A stretch of 64,000 nt of DNA from Longispora sp040681875. GTDB taxonomy: Bacteria > Actinomycetota > Actinomycetes > Mycobacteriales > Micromonosporaceae. Position numbers and translations under genes: made by a program. Of this stretch, positions 15,674 to 23,655 are shown piece by piece. How positions within the stretch are numbered: position 1 is the stretch's first letter; each line of letters begins with the position of its first letter. The stretch is taken from contig NZ_JBFAZP010000016.1 of the NCBI RefSeq assembly GCF_040681875.1, positions 1 through 64,000 on the forward strand, read 5' to 3'. The notes beneath the pieces were generated by a model. The model had not been told where the DNA came from and did no database searches. It saw only the letters and a list, made by a program, of their open reading frames with translations.

Positions 15674-16078
15674 TCAGGTGGTGGCCGGGTCGCTGTGGCT
15701 GCCGGCGGCGACGGCCAGGTGCTCCTCGGGGGACAGCGCCATCTGCTGGCTCGCGCGCTTGTCGCGCACGTCGATGCCGACGTGCGAGGCGAGGATCCAG
15801 GTGAGCGTGGTCATGTCGCCCCGGCTCGCCCCCGGCTGGATCTTGCTGTCGATCTCACCGACGACGAGGATCTGGGTGCCCACGGCCAGCAGACGTTGGG
15901 CGGACAGCGCGTCCTCGCCGCGCACCTTGATCTCCATCCGGGTCGACACGCACCGGGGGTCCTGCGGGGCGCGCGGGGGCAGGGCCATCGCGAAGGTGGC
16001 GACCGGCTCGTCCGTGCCGGGCACGTAGGCCACGGTCGGCGGCAGGGTGACCTTGCCATTCAGGATCAGGTTGGACAC
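15674..16078 (-). CDS. SSB-like OB-fold protein, 134 aa
   Basis: Predicted single-stranded-DNA-binding-type protein. It has the SSB layout: short N-terminal strand (VSNLILNGKVTLPPTVAYVPGTDEPVATFAMALPP), a long strand with STRMEIKVRGEDALSAQRLLAVGTQILVVGEIDSK, and TLTWILASHVGIDVRDKR near the end. It lacks the usual acidic C-terminal tail. GTG start at 16078 with AAGGAG seven bases upstream. First gene of the operon with the ParB-like gene under leader copy 11, consistent with plasmid maintenance or transfer. Confidence 0.65.
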   Translation of the reverse strand: MSNLILNGKVTLPPTVAYVPGTDEPVATFAMALPPRAPQDPRCVSTRMEIKVRGEDALSAQRLLAVGTQILVVGEIDSKIQPGASRGDMTTLTWILASHVGIDVRDKRASQQMALSPEEHLAVAAGSHSDPATT

Positions 16079-16172
16079 GTGCACTCCTTGAACTCGGTGT
16101 GGCGGTGGTGTGATCGGAGTGCCAACCCCGGTCACGCTTATAATTCTACCTGATAAATGCCTCCCTTGTCTA
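16079..16172 (-). promoter_or_regulatory. Promoter plus pseudoknot leader, copy 11
   Basis: -10 TAGAAT followed by TATAAGC (hybrid of the two promoter flavours; 16143-16148), -35 TAGACA (16167-16172) at 18 nt. Hairpin 16110-16135: 10-bp stem with one C-A mismatch and one G-U around loop TTGGCA. CGCCACACC at 16096-16104. Confidence 0.8.
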
Positions 16173-16218
16173 CTGCCAAACGTGGACTCCGCGCGCTGTC
16201 GATCTTCGTTGGTGCTGG

Positions 16219-16944
16219 TCAGCGGTGGGCCTGTCGGGCTCTGCTGCCCGCGCGCCTGCCGGACCGGCGGCCGATGCTGCGCGACCGGCGCGGGGTCCCG
16301 GCCGTGACCACGAGTCCGCGCGCCACCGTTGGCGGTGTGGTCAGAAGGGCGGCCAGGTCGTTGGCCACACTGCCTGCGGCGGCGGCTTGGCGGCGCAGGG
16401 CGGTGATCTGCTGCTCCAGGACCGCCCTGTCGTCGGTGATGGTGTCCAGGCGCTTGCGGGCGTCGAGCTGGGCGGCGCGCCGCAGCAGCGCGGGTGCGTC
16501 CGGCCTGGCGGCGAAGTCGACCAGTAGCGCGACTAGGAGCGCGGCGAGGTACCGGGCGGTGGGGTCGGGCAGGGCCTCGGTCCTGGCCGGGCGGCGGCCC
16601 TCGGGCACCGTGCGGCTGGCGTTGAGCCGGCGGTGGTCGAGACGGTCGAGCTGGTCCAGGCTACGGCTGATGATCGCGGACACCGCCACGCCGTTGACTA
16701 GAGGCAATTCCACCTTCCGCCCGCTGTAGACCGCGAGCCGGTCGAGCCTTCCACTGTGGATGGTTAGCTTGGTGGGGAGGGCGGAGTCAGTGTCGGTCTG
16801 TGGGCGGACGGTGAAGTGTCCGCTGATCCTGCGGCCGACGACGTGGTAGAACACGCGGCCGGTTTCGGGCTCGACCGTGGGCGTCGCCTTCACGGGCGGG
16901 TACGGGGCGGGCAGGGTCAGGGTGCGGGGAGCTTCGGTGTGCAC
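16219..16944 (-). CDS. Hypothetical coiled-coil-containing protein, 241 aa
   Basis: Unrecognised. The first half is beta-rich (GRVFYHVVGRRISGHFTVRP, then LTIHSGRLDRLAVYSGRKVELPLVNGVAVSAI). The second half is helical with heptad-like ARKRLDTITDDRAVLEQQITALRRQAAAAG. GTG start at 16944 lies inside the end of 16917-17360 (28-nt overlap), so the pair is coupled. Confidence 0.6.
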   Translation of the reverse strand: MHTEAPRTLTLPAPYPPVKATPTVEPETGRVFYHVVGRRISGHFTVRPQTDTDSALPTKLTIHSGRLDRLAVYSGRKVELPLVNGVAVSAIISRSLDQLDRLDHRRLNASRTVPEGRRPARTEALPDPTARYLAALLVALLVDFAARPDAPALLRRAAQLDARKRLDTITDDRAVLEQQITALRRQAAAAGSVANDLAALLTTPPTVARGLVVTAGTPRRSRSIGRRSGRRAGSRARQAHR

Positions 16945-17360
16945 GGGGACTCCAGATCGGTGCTGGTGGTGGGTGGTGGCAGTGCCTGCCAGGCGCGCTC
17001 GACGGCTTCCAGGAGCGCCGCCGGGGCCGGGTGCTGGGCGTGCAGGTCGACGGTGGCGACGACACCGCCGTGCCCGGACCCGGACGGGCAGGCGTGGGCG
17101 GTGTGGGTGCTCAGCTCCACCGACCAGGCGGCCGTACTGGGCTGGCCATCCGGGCCGGCGGGGGTACTGGTGGCCAGCGCGGTTAGCGCGTGGGCGGTGG
17201 CGGTGGCCGGGTCGGCGCACAAGGGGCTGGTGGCCATCTGGCCGCCTGCATGGACCCGGACTTCGGCCAGGATGGCGGCCGGGCCGTGGAACCATCGTGC
17301 GGCCTGGTCGGTGAGTTGGTCGGCCGTGCGGAGGGCGCGCGGGGCTACGGTGCTGGTCAT
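16917..17360 (-). CDS. Hypothetical protein, 147 aa
   Basis: Unrecognised Ala/Thr-rich protein: TADQLTDQAARWFHGPAAILAEVRVHAGG, a Cys (LCADPATATAHALTALATS), then strands (AAWSVELSTHTAHAC, GGVVATVDLHAQHP). AAGGA precedes the ATG at 17360. No leader copy is found; it probably reads through from the DUF932 gene despite a hairpin between them. Confidence 0.55.
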   Translation of the reverse strand: MTSTVAPRALRTADQLTDQAARWFHGPAAILAEVRVHAGGQMATSPLCADPATATAHALTALATSTPAGPDGQPSTAAWSVELSTHTAHACPSGSGHGGVVATVDLHAQHPAPAALLEAVERAWQALPPPTTSTDLESPCTPKLPAP

Positions 17361-17411
17361 CGGGGTCCTTGCCGCCTCGGGGCGCGGGCTCGGCGCACGG
17401 GGCGAGTAAGG

Positions 17412-17440
17412 GCCGGGGCCGGCCACCGGCCGGCCCCGGC
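17412..17440 (-). terminator. Terminator-like hairpin
   Basis: Perfect 13-bp stem GCCGGGGCCGGCC/GGCCGGCCCCGGC with a 3-nt loop, immediately after the stop at 17447. Confidence 0.65.
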
Positions 17441-17446
17441 GGGCGG

Positions 17447-18541
17447 TCAGGCGGAAGCCAGCAGCAGGTTGGTGGCGCGGACCTTGAGCGCGGCGGCGTC
17501 GGCGTCCAGGAGCCGCACGGCGCGGCGGATGGTGGTGCGGCGCTGCCGGTCGGCGTTGGTGCCCTGCCCGGCCCGGACCTGCGCGTGGTGGTCGGCGAAC
17601 TCGGAGACGGCGTTGTTGACCGCGTAGGCGCTCCCACGGCCGAAGTCGTTGTTCTCCCCGCGCAGCGCGAGGTCGATGATCGCGGACCGACGCTCGGTCC
17701 ACAGCTTCTCGCCCTTGGCCGTGATGGTGGTCGCGGGCGTCGGCATCAGCTTGTCCACGAACGCCGTTACCTCGGTGGCGTTCATCGGGGTAGCCAGCAG
17801 CTTCTCCGACTCCACCTTCCACGCGGCGGTCCAGTCGTAGGCGATCCGCAGCGCCTCCAGCACCCGGTCGATCTTGTCGGTGATCTTGCCTGTGTGGCGG
17901 ATGTCGACCCGGTTGGCGAGCTTGCCGAAGGTGGCTTCCACCTGGTTGGTGCAGGTCAGGCGGAGGGGGGCGAACAACGCGCGGAGGCTGGTGGATCCGT
18001 CGAAGCTGTTGATCAGGGTGAAATAGCGGTCGTGGAGGTCTTCGCCGCCGACGGTGAAGCCCTCGGGGAGCTTGAACGCCAGAAACATCCGGCTGCCGAC
18101 GGGGTCGCCGTAACTGCCGGCGGCCACGATCGCGCCGTCGCTCTGGTAGGTGATCGCCTCGCCGAGGGCGGCCAGCTCCTCGGGCTGGACGATCGTGTAC
18201 CGCTTGCGGACCGTGCCCAGGCCCCGGCGGGTGCCGTCCGGGTAGATCGCGTAGGTGCCCTGGCTGCCCGGGTAGGACAGGCTCTCCACGCCCGCCTCGG
18301 TGATCAGCGGGACCTGGTCGAAGGGCTGGAAGTCCACCCGGGCCGGCAGGTTGGCCGCCTGCATGGCTCGCTCGACGGACATGCCCTCGGTGTTCTCGGC
18401 GTACCAGCCACCGGTGGCGCGGGCCAGCGCGTGAAACGCCGGGAACCGTCCCGGGCCGACGCGGCCCGCGACCTGGGTGACGGAGGTCCCGTCGCCGTAG
18501 TGCGTCGCCTCGGCGGGCGTGAACAGCTGGGTCTGGATCAT
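17447..18541 (-). CDS. DUF932 (phage/plasmid-like) protein, 364 aa
   Basis: Matches the DUF932 / phage-plasmid-like family by overall pattern: FHALARATGGWYAENTEGMSVERAMQAANL, RKRYTIVQPEELAALGEAI, FLAFKLPEGF, YFTLINSFDGSTSLRALFAPLRLTCTNQVEAT, HTGKITDKIDRVLEAL and a C-terminal Arg-rich helix. The biochemical role is unknown; relatives sit on plasmids and prophages. Length is typical for the family. Start at 18541 with GGAG upstream, under leader copy 12, the outermost gene of this block. Confidence 0.8.
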   Translation of the reverse strand: MIQTQLFTPAEATHYGDGTSVTQVAGRVGPGRFPAFHALARATGGWYAENTEGMSVERAMQAANLPARVDFQPFDQVPLITEAGVESLSYPGSQGTYAIYPDGTRRGLGTVRKRYTIVQPEELAALGEAITYQSDGAIVAAGSYGDPVGSRMFLAFKLPEGFTVGGEDLHDRYFTLINSFDGSTSLRALFAPLRLTCTNQVEATFGKLANRVDIRHTGKITDKIDRVLEALRIAYDWTAAWKVESEKLLATPMNATEVTAFVDKLMPTPATTITAKGEKLWTERRSAIIDLALRGENNDFGRGSAYAVNNAVSEFADHHAQVRAGQGTNADRQRRTTIRRAVRLLDADAAALKVRATNLLLASA

Positions 18542-18639
18542 GTCGACTCCTGCGTGTCGTTGGTGTGGCGGTTCGTCATGAACTGGGTGCCAACCCCGTT
18601 CATGCTTATAATATTACCTGATATTGCCTTGGCTGTCTA
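18542..18639 (-). promoter_or_regulatory. Promoter plus pseudoknot leader, copy 12
   Basis: -35 TAGACA (18634-18639), 17-nt spacer, -10 TAATAT (18611-18616). Hairpin 18577-18604: CATGAAC/GTTCATG outer stem, one G-A mismatch, GGG/CCC inner stem, loop TTGGCA (18588-18593). CGCCACACC at 18562-18570. Confidence 0.83.
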
Positions 18640-18678
18640 GCCTGGATCGAGCCGATCGGGGTGGACCTTCCCCAGCGA

Positions 18679-18830
18679 GGTTCGCGCCCTGAGGGTCATC
18701 CCGTCTGCCTGGGCTCGTCCATGTCGGGCCGGGGTCTGGGTGTCAACCGCGCGCCCTTGGCGGTTGACACCCAGACCCCGGCCTGGTATCCCCTTGGGGC
18801 AGGTGGACGGGATGACCCGGGGCGCGAACC
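18679..18830. repeat. Large nested inverted repeat
   Basis: The core is a 24-bp perfect inverted repeat (18727-18750 with 18760-18783, 9-nt loop) containing TGTCAACCGC/GCGGTTGACA. Outside it lie a second pair of 13-bp arms GGGTCATCCCGTC/GACGGGATGACCC (18693-18705 with 18806-18818) and an 11-bp pair GGTTCGCGCCC/GGGCGCGAACC (18679-18689 with 18820-18830). It fills most of the non-coding gap 18640-19079. It could be a transfer locus (clt/oriT), a replication or partition site, or a cruciform regulator of divergent genes; the sequence alone does not decide. Confidence 0.8.
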
Positions 18831-19079
18831 GGACCACCCGCCCAGCGGGACGTGACGTGTGTCCCCGGCCATCCTGGAGCCTGCCCGTCCGGCGAGGACA
18901 AGGGGTTGACCTGCTCGCCTAGTTGGACGGCGGCGAAAATTCGGGTTGTCGATTGGCCCCGACGTGGTGATCATGGAAGACGTCTGGGCTGGCCGGTCTC
19001 CCCCGTTGATCGGCCTGCCCCAGGCGACGCGCCAGCACGCCTGGCGAGGTGGCCTGATCGATCACGTACGGGGGAAACC

Positions 19080-20021
19080 ATGCTGACCACGGTCATGTCC
19101 TCGCGGGTGCCCGAGCGGATCCGCGCCCGCATCCACAGGCTCGAGCACGTCGGCCCGGCTCTGATGCCCACCTGGGCCTACCGGGAGCTTCCAGCCTCCC
19201 TGGCCTTGATCCTGGCCTGCTTCTACATGGTGGGAGCCTCGCGGGTCTCGCCGGTCGCCCTGGTGCTGTGCAAGATCGCGCTAGCGGGCATGCCGCTGCT
19301 GGCCTTCTACGCCGGCGGGGTCTACGTCTACCAGGACCGGATCGCCGAGTGCTGGTGGTGGTCACGGGCACGAAGGCCCTGGCGGTACCGCAGGCAGATC
19401 CTGACCGGCGCTGACCTGCAGCGCCAGCTGGCCCCGGAGGCGACACTGCTGGACATCGTGTGCCGCGTCCAGCGGCAGTGCGCCGGCCTGCGCCGCCAGC
19501 GCAGTCTCCGGGAGGGGTGGTTGCCGCTGGACGTCGCCGGTCTCGACGATCTCGAGTGGGACCTGGTGTCAGCGCTCCTCGACAGCGTGCCCGCGCGCGC
19601 GGCGGTGCGAGCCGCTTCCGGCGACGAACTCCTGCGCGACGCGGTCGCTGTCCCCGCCGAGCACCTGGAGGCCGTCGACGCTGAGGTTGCCGCCGCGCTG
19701 CTGCGGCTGCGGAGTCTGGGTGTGGTCGCCGCCCGGATCAGTGGCCGACTGTACGCCCTGGACCGCCAGGTCCTGGCTGACGCTCGGCGCGCGGAGCTGG
19801 CCGCCCGCCTCTCTGCCCTGCGCGCCTCTCGGCCCAGTCACGCGCCACTCGGCGACTGGCTCGCCGGGACGAGCGCCGTCGAGCAGTTCCTGGCTGAGCC
19901 CACGACCCGGCCGGTGTCGGAGACGACAGCGGATGCTCGGCTTGAGGTTCGGCCTGCGTCTCACCCGGTCCAGCTGTCCGAAGGGCACAACGGCAGGCTG
20001 GGGAACAATGTGGAGTGTTGA
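19080..20021 (+). CDS. Two-helix membrane protein, 313 aa
   Basis: Unrecognised. Two adjacent transmembrane helices (SLALILACFYMVGASR near residue 35 and VALVLCKIALAGMPLLAFYAGGVYVY near 55) are followed by a basic WWWSRARRPWRYRRQ stop-transfer stretch and a long soluble, Ala/Leu/Arg-rich C-terminal domain with coiled-coil character (EAVDAEVAAALLRLRSLGVVAARI). ATG at 19080 preceded by GGGGGAAA. It stands alone downstream of the large inverted repeat. Confidence 0.65.
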   Translation: MLTTVMSSRVPERIRARIHRLEHVGPALMPTWAYRELPASLALILACFYMVGASRVSPVALVLCKIALAGMPLLAFYAGGVYVYQDRIAECWWWSRARRPWRYRRQILTGADLQRQLAPEATLLDIVCRVQRQCAGLRRQRSLREGWLPLDVAGLDDLEWDLVSALLDSVPARAAVRAASGDELLRDAVAVPAEHLEAVDAEVAAALLRLRSLGVVAARISGRLYALDRQVLADARRAELAARLSALRASRPSHAPLGDWLAGTSAVEQFLAEPTTRPVSETTADARLEVRPASHPVQLSEGHNGRLGNNVEC

Positions 20022-20302
20022 GTCCGCATGGTGGCTGTAGCGTGAGATTGGCTCGGCCTCGCGGGCGGAGTTACGCACACAAGCAGCTCGGGCGACGGGC
20101 TCAGGCAGACGTTGCGCTCCTTGCCGGCGGGCCGACCCCGGCCTCGCCCGGGAACGTCGTCGTTGCCCGCCGCAGCAAGCGATGCCGCTGATCTTCGCCG
20201 GAATTAGGACGTCCTGGCGGTGGGTCCGGATCCGCCGGGCCGACGGCAGAGCCAGCTTGACTCTGTAGGTAGCTTCGGATCCACACGACACGGGGAGTAT
20301 CG

Positions 20303-21301
20303 ATGAAGCTGACGAAGGTGTTGGTGGTGGCCTGCTTGCTACTGACTGCCTGCGGAACCCACGAGGACAGCAACCCACCCGCTGGCGGTACGGCCTCCAC
20401 ACCCCAGCCGGGAGGCAGGTCCGGCTTCCCCTCGGGGCTGGTGGTGCTCGGAGACCCACAGGGCAGCCCCTCATCGGCAACGATGGTCACCGAGCTGCGG
20501 GTGCACCATCCGGCGACCGGAATCACGCTCGCGACCTACACTCTGCCCGGCGTGATGTCGAAGCTGAGCAGAGAGCAATTCTCCGCCGACTTCCGGTCGC
20601 TGGTGTGGGTCGACTGCCAGCTGCACTTGGCGCGCCTGAACGGCACCGCCTACGTTGAGGTCGCGTCTTGGAAGCCGGCGGTGTCGTTCACCAGCGGCGC
20701 GCCCTGCTTCTACACCCCGCGCTTCGACCCCGCAGACGGCCAGATCAAGGCCATCGGAGGAGCGCCAGGGCCCGACAGCGACAGCAGCCTGTTCGCCTTC
20801 GACCCGGCTCACGCCGAACAGGCCCCGCGAGACCTCGGGATCAAAGCCCGCGGCTTGGACAACCACGGCCGGCAAGTCCGAGCGACCAACAGCTGGACGG
20901 TCTCGGGCGCGCCCGACGACACCGTCACCCTGCGAGTCAGTGACGATGCCCTGATCTCGGGAACCGTGCTCGGATTCCACGGCTACCACTACACCTGCGA
21001 CCAGAGCCTCAGCCCTACCACCCTGCTGTGCCTGAGCGGCGAGAAGAACGCCCAAGCCGGCTCCGTGGCCGTGCTGACCGCCGACCGTCAAGCCAACACC
21101 ATCACGCTGCGTCAGGTCGCGCCAGTCACCGACGCCAGGGTGTCCGGCGCCGTGGTCGCTCCCGATGGACGGCAGGTCATGCTGCACACAAGTACTGGCT
21201 GGTACGTCCTGCCCGTGGACGGGTCCGGCGCGCCGAGTCTGGCGTTCCAAGAGGTTGACCGGCGACCGATCGGCACAGTCGAAGTGCAGTTTTGGTCATG
21301 A
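20303..21301 (+). CDS. Secreted lipoprotein, 332 aa
   Basis: Clear lipoprotein signal: MKLTKVLVVACLLLTAC with a lipobox LTAC at residues 14-17, so the mature protein is anchored at Cys17 on the outer membrane face. The remainder is beta-rich with repeats suggestive of a propeller-like fold (LVVLGDPQGSP, LRVHHPATGITLATYTLP, VAVLTADRQANTITLRQVAP, VVAPDGRQVMLHTSTGWYVLP). No family name can be given. GGGGAG seven bases before the ATG; stand-alone gene. Confidence 0.8.
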   Translation: MKLTKVLVVACLLLTACGTHEDSNPPAGGTASTPQPGGRSGFPSGLVVLGDPQGSPSSATMVTELRVHHPATGITLATYTLPGVMSKLSREQFSADFRSLVWVDCQLHLARLNGTAYVEVASWKPAVSFTSGAPCFYTPRFDPADGQIKAIGGAPGPDSDSSLFAFDPAHAEQAPRDLGIKARGLDNHGRQVRATNSWTVSGAPDDTVTLRVSDDALISGTVLGFHGYHYTCDQSLSPTTLLCLSGEKNAQAGSVAVLTADRQANTITLRQVAPVTDARVSGAVVAPDGRQVMLHTSTGWYVLPVDGSGAPSLAFQEVDRRPIGTVEVQFWS

Positions 21302-21396
21302 CTCGGATGAGGCGGAGATTGGTTTGGCGTGCCGCGAAGCCATCACGGCTAGGCGTTTGACGCTCCTGCCATCCGACACGGAACTACCATCAAGGG

Positions 21397-22215
21397 GTGA
21401 ACATTTCACCTGAATGGCGGGCGCGAGCTGACCGAATGTTCGAGGCCATTCAGAAGTGGTCGGACATGATGAAAGTCGATCCCCCAACGGCCATCGCTGG
21501 AAGTGAACTAGCCACGGATGACAAAATGTTCCTGCCGATGCCCACATCGGTGGTGACTTGGGCTGGCGTCTTACACGCGGTCGAACATCTCGACGCGTTC
21601 GTCAAGTTCTTCACGACATCACAAATCGCGTACCCGACGGCCTATTACTCCTTGTTGCGTTCCGCGTTGATTGGCGGAGCGTCAGCGTTGTGGGTTATCG
21701 GGCCAGACGATCCGCTGCTACGCCAGCGGCGAGCACTGACGATCGCCGTCGACGACCTGAGGCACCAGCGGAAGTCGGGGAAACCTGCCCGTGAATTCGC
21801 TGAAGACGCGACCATCGACCGCCAGATGGAACTCATAGACAAACGCCTTGCTGAGGCAATAGAGGCGGCAGAACGAGCAGGCATGGAAAACGCGGCCAAA
21901 GCCGACAGGTGGCAATTGCAGACAACAGACATCATCGAAGCTGCTGCCGGCTACTTGCCGAAGGAAAGTGCGATCAAGATGTCGGCCGCAGCACTGCTTC
22001 TTTGGCATACCCAAAGCCAAATCGCTCACAGTGCCCCATCTGCGAGGCTCCAGTCGGTGAACAGGGACTCGTACTATCGTGCGGCAGATGGGACGCTCGT
22101 CGGGCGCAGTGTGCTTGACCTTGATACGCTACTGCTGGCCTTGAGTGCTGCAGTGCTGTATGTCAATCAAGCTATTACTCTGTTCCGCCAACGTGCCGGA
22201 GTGAACGCTTCATGA
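21397..22215 (+). CDS. Hypothetical protein, 272 aa, lower GC
   Basis: Unrecognised. Mostly helical; contains TSQIAYPTAYYSLLRSALIGGASALWVIGPDD (about 75-106), a long charged helix RQMELIDKRLAEAIEAAERAGMENAAKADRW and a final hydrophobic helix (LDTLLLALSAAVLYVNQAITLFRQR). Base composition is visibly less GC-rich than neighbours, with more A/T third positions, suggesting transfer. GTG at 21397 has AAGGGG almost touching it, so the true start may be a later Met (codon 14). Confidence 0.6.
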   Translation: MNISPEWRARADRMFEAIQKWSDMMKVDPPTAIAGSELATDDKMFLPMPTSVVTWAGVLHAVEHLDAFVKFFTTSQIAYPTAYYSLLRSALIGGASALWVIGPDDPLLRQRRALTIAVDDLRHQRKSGKPAREFAEDATIDRQMELIDKRLAEAIEAAERAGMENAAKADRWQLQTTDIIEAAAGYLPKESAIKMSAAALLLWHTQSQIAHSAPSARLQSVNRDSYYRAADGTLVGRSVLDLDTLLLALSAAVLYVNQAITLFRQRAGVNAS

Positions 22216-22235
22216 ATTGCCACTCCTGATCTGAC

Positions 22236-23225
22236 TCATTTACCAGCGGAGGGGTCGGCTGGCTCGAAGTACCCGACGATGTAGTTAGGTTCCCGCAGTC
22301 CCCGCAGGATCTGCTGGTGCTCGGACCACACGCGTTGGACCATGTCCTCGACCGAGGCGAGGTCGGTGTAGACGGAAGGCTCCCAGGGGCGCCCGTCTGG
22401 ATAGAAGATGCCAGCTCTCGCCTGCGGAAGGCAGAATCCGATCGCACGGCGGTTCTCGGGAGCGCCGATGAGGGTGTACCGGCGGTGCTGCATCAGGTCG
22501 GCGCTGTGCGCGGCAAGGTGCAGGTGCCCGTCTGGTTGGAGCTGGGCCTGGGCGGGCAACCAGTCGGGGAGGGTCTGCTGAGTGTGCTCGGCGTAGCGAA
22601 ATCCCGACGGGGTGGTGATGATCTCGGTCAGGTAGCCGCCGATGGTCCGGTCAAACTCGGCCTCCTCCTGGCCGGTGAGCTGTCGCAGGGCCTCGCGCTG
22701 TTCCGCCGAGCGCTTGGTGGAGCCGTCGTCGATGTTGATCCACCACTGGACGGCCATCCGCAGTGCCTGAGCTTCATCGACAGCGGCGCTGGCAGGATGC
22801 AGGTGGTGCTGCTGCCACTGCAGGTACAGCTCATGTGACTGCAGGTCTCCGATCTCTAGGCGCCCGGGCAAGGTCACCGGGACCGCGATGCCCTCCCGGA
22901 TGCGCCAGAGAGTCGGACATGGCACCAGGGTGGCGGCGATGAAGGTCTCGCCGAAGCGATCACTCCGGCCCCGGAGTGTCTCCACGGTTTGGGCGATGTC
23001 CTCGGGGCTGCTGTAGACAGCCTCGTACAGAGGGGTCAGGTCAGCCGCCATGCGACCGGCGAAACCCACGGCGAGAGTCGGAGAGACGATCGACAACTTC
23101 AGCGTCGGACGGCGCAGCAGCTCGTGCCTTGTCCGCTTGTCGTCGACGGGGTTGTCGTAGCTGAGCTGCGTGTCGGCGACCATAGTGATCAGGTTGTCGT
23201 GGATGGAGCCGATCACGATCGTCAC
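22236..23225 (-). CDS. HslV/proteasome-like Ntn-hydrolase candidate, 329 aa
   Basis: After the GTG start (23225, AGGAGCAG upstream) the protein begins (M)TIVIGSIHDNLITMVADTQLSYDNP, followed by RRPTLKLSIVSPTLAVGFAGRMAADLTPLYEAV. This parallels HslV/20S beta subunits: Thr at position 2 that would be exposed by Met removal, an Asp in GDGQ/ADTQ, a Lys before a strand, and a GFAG turn. The following 200 aa have no counterpart in HslV. Assignment rests on motif reading only. The gene is isolated, convergent with 21397-22215. Confidence 0.5.
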   Translation of the reverse strand: MTIVIGSIHDNLITMVADTQLSYDNPVDDKRTRHELLRRPTLKLSIVSPTLAVGFAGRMAADLTPLYEAVYSSPEDIAQTVETLRGRSDRFGETFIAATLVPCPTLWRIREGIAVPVTLPGRLEIGDLQSHELYLQWQQHHLHPASAAVDEAQALRMAVQWWINIDDGSTKRSAEQREALRQLTGQEEAEFDRTIGGYLTEIITTPSGFRYAEHTQQTLPDWLPAQAQLQPDGHLHLAAHSADLMQHRRYTLIGAPENRRAIGFCLPQARAGIFYPDGRPWEPSVYTDLASVEDMVQRVWSEHQQILRGLREPNYIVGYFEPADPSAGK

Positions 23226-23399
23226 AACTGCTCCTGTCCGTTGCCAGTTCAACGCTTCCCGCGTGGGCTGCGGGCGCCTTCGCCGAGCAACGGTCCAGCG
23301 GCGTGCTAGCCGAGCTCTCGGCCCGGTCGCCGTCGCCGTGCTCGTCAACGGCTAGGTGCTCCCCGTCGTCGTGGGCCCACACAAGGTCCATTGCGATAA

Positions 23400-23589
23400 C
23401 TGTGCCACGAACTCGAATCCGACCTCGTGCGTCGCCAGGCAGAGGCCGAAGCCTGAGGATGGCTCGGCGAACTCGAGGGCCTGGCCGTGACGCTGCGGTT
23501 CCTCACCGACAAACGCGCCCCAGGCCCAGCGCCTGCGCACCCCCACCACCGTCAACCTGGGCATGCCCACCCGGGCCGCCCCAGTCTGA
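23400..23589 (+). pseudogene. C-terminal remnant of an actinomycete tyrosine integrase
   Basis: In one frame: LCHELESDLVRRQAEAEA, a TGA, then GWLGELEGLAVTLRFLTDKRA. After a one-base shift comes AQRLRTPTTVNLGMPTRAAPV and stop. The xxGWLGEVEGL...NLGMP pattern is what I recall from the tails of long actinomycete site-specific integrases. The nonsense codon and frameshift mark it as dead. It is the only recognisable content of 23226-23655. Confidence 0.5.
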
Positions 23590-23655
23590 CGCCTGGTACC
23601 GAGGACCTGGCCTGTTCCCCGGACACCGGACCATGAACCGGGTCATGATCGCCAG

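Noticed and set aside
14..18639. Regularly repeated palindromic units considered as CRISPR or integron attC sites
   Set aside because: Units are 0.6-4 kb apart with whole genes between, not short spacers, and no integron integrase or GTTRRRY core was seen. Position just before start codons fits leaders.
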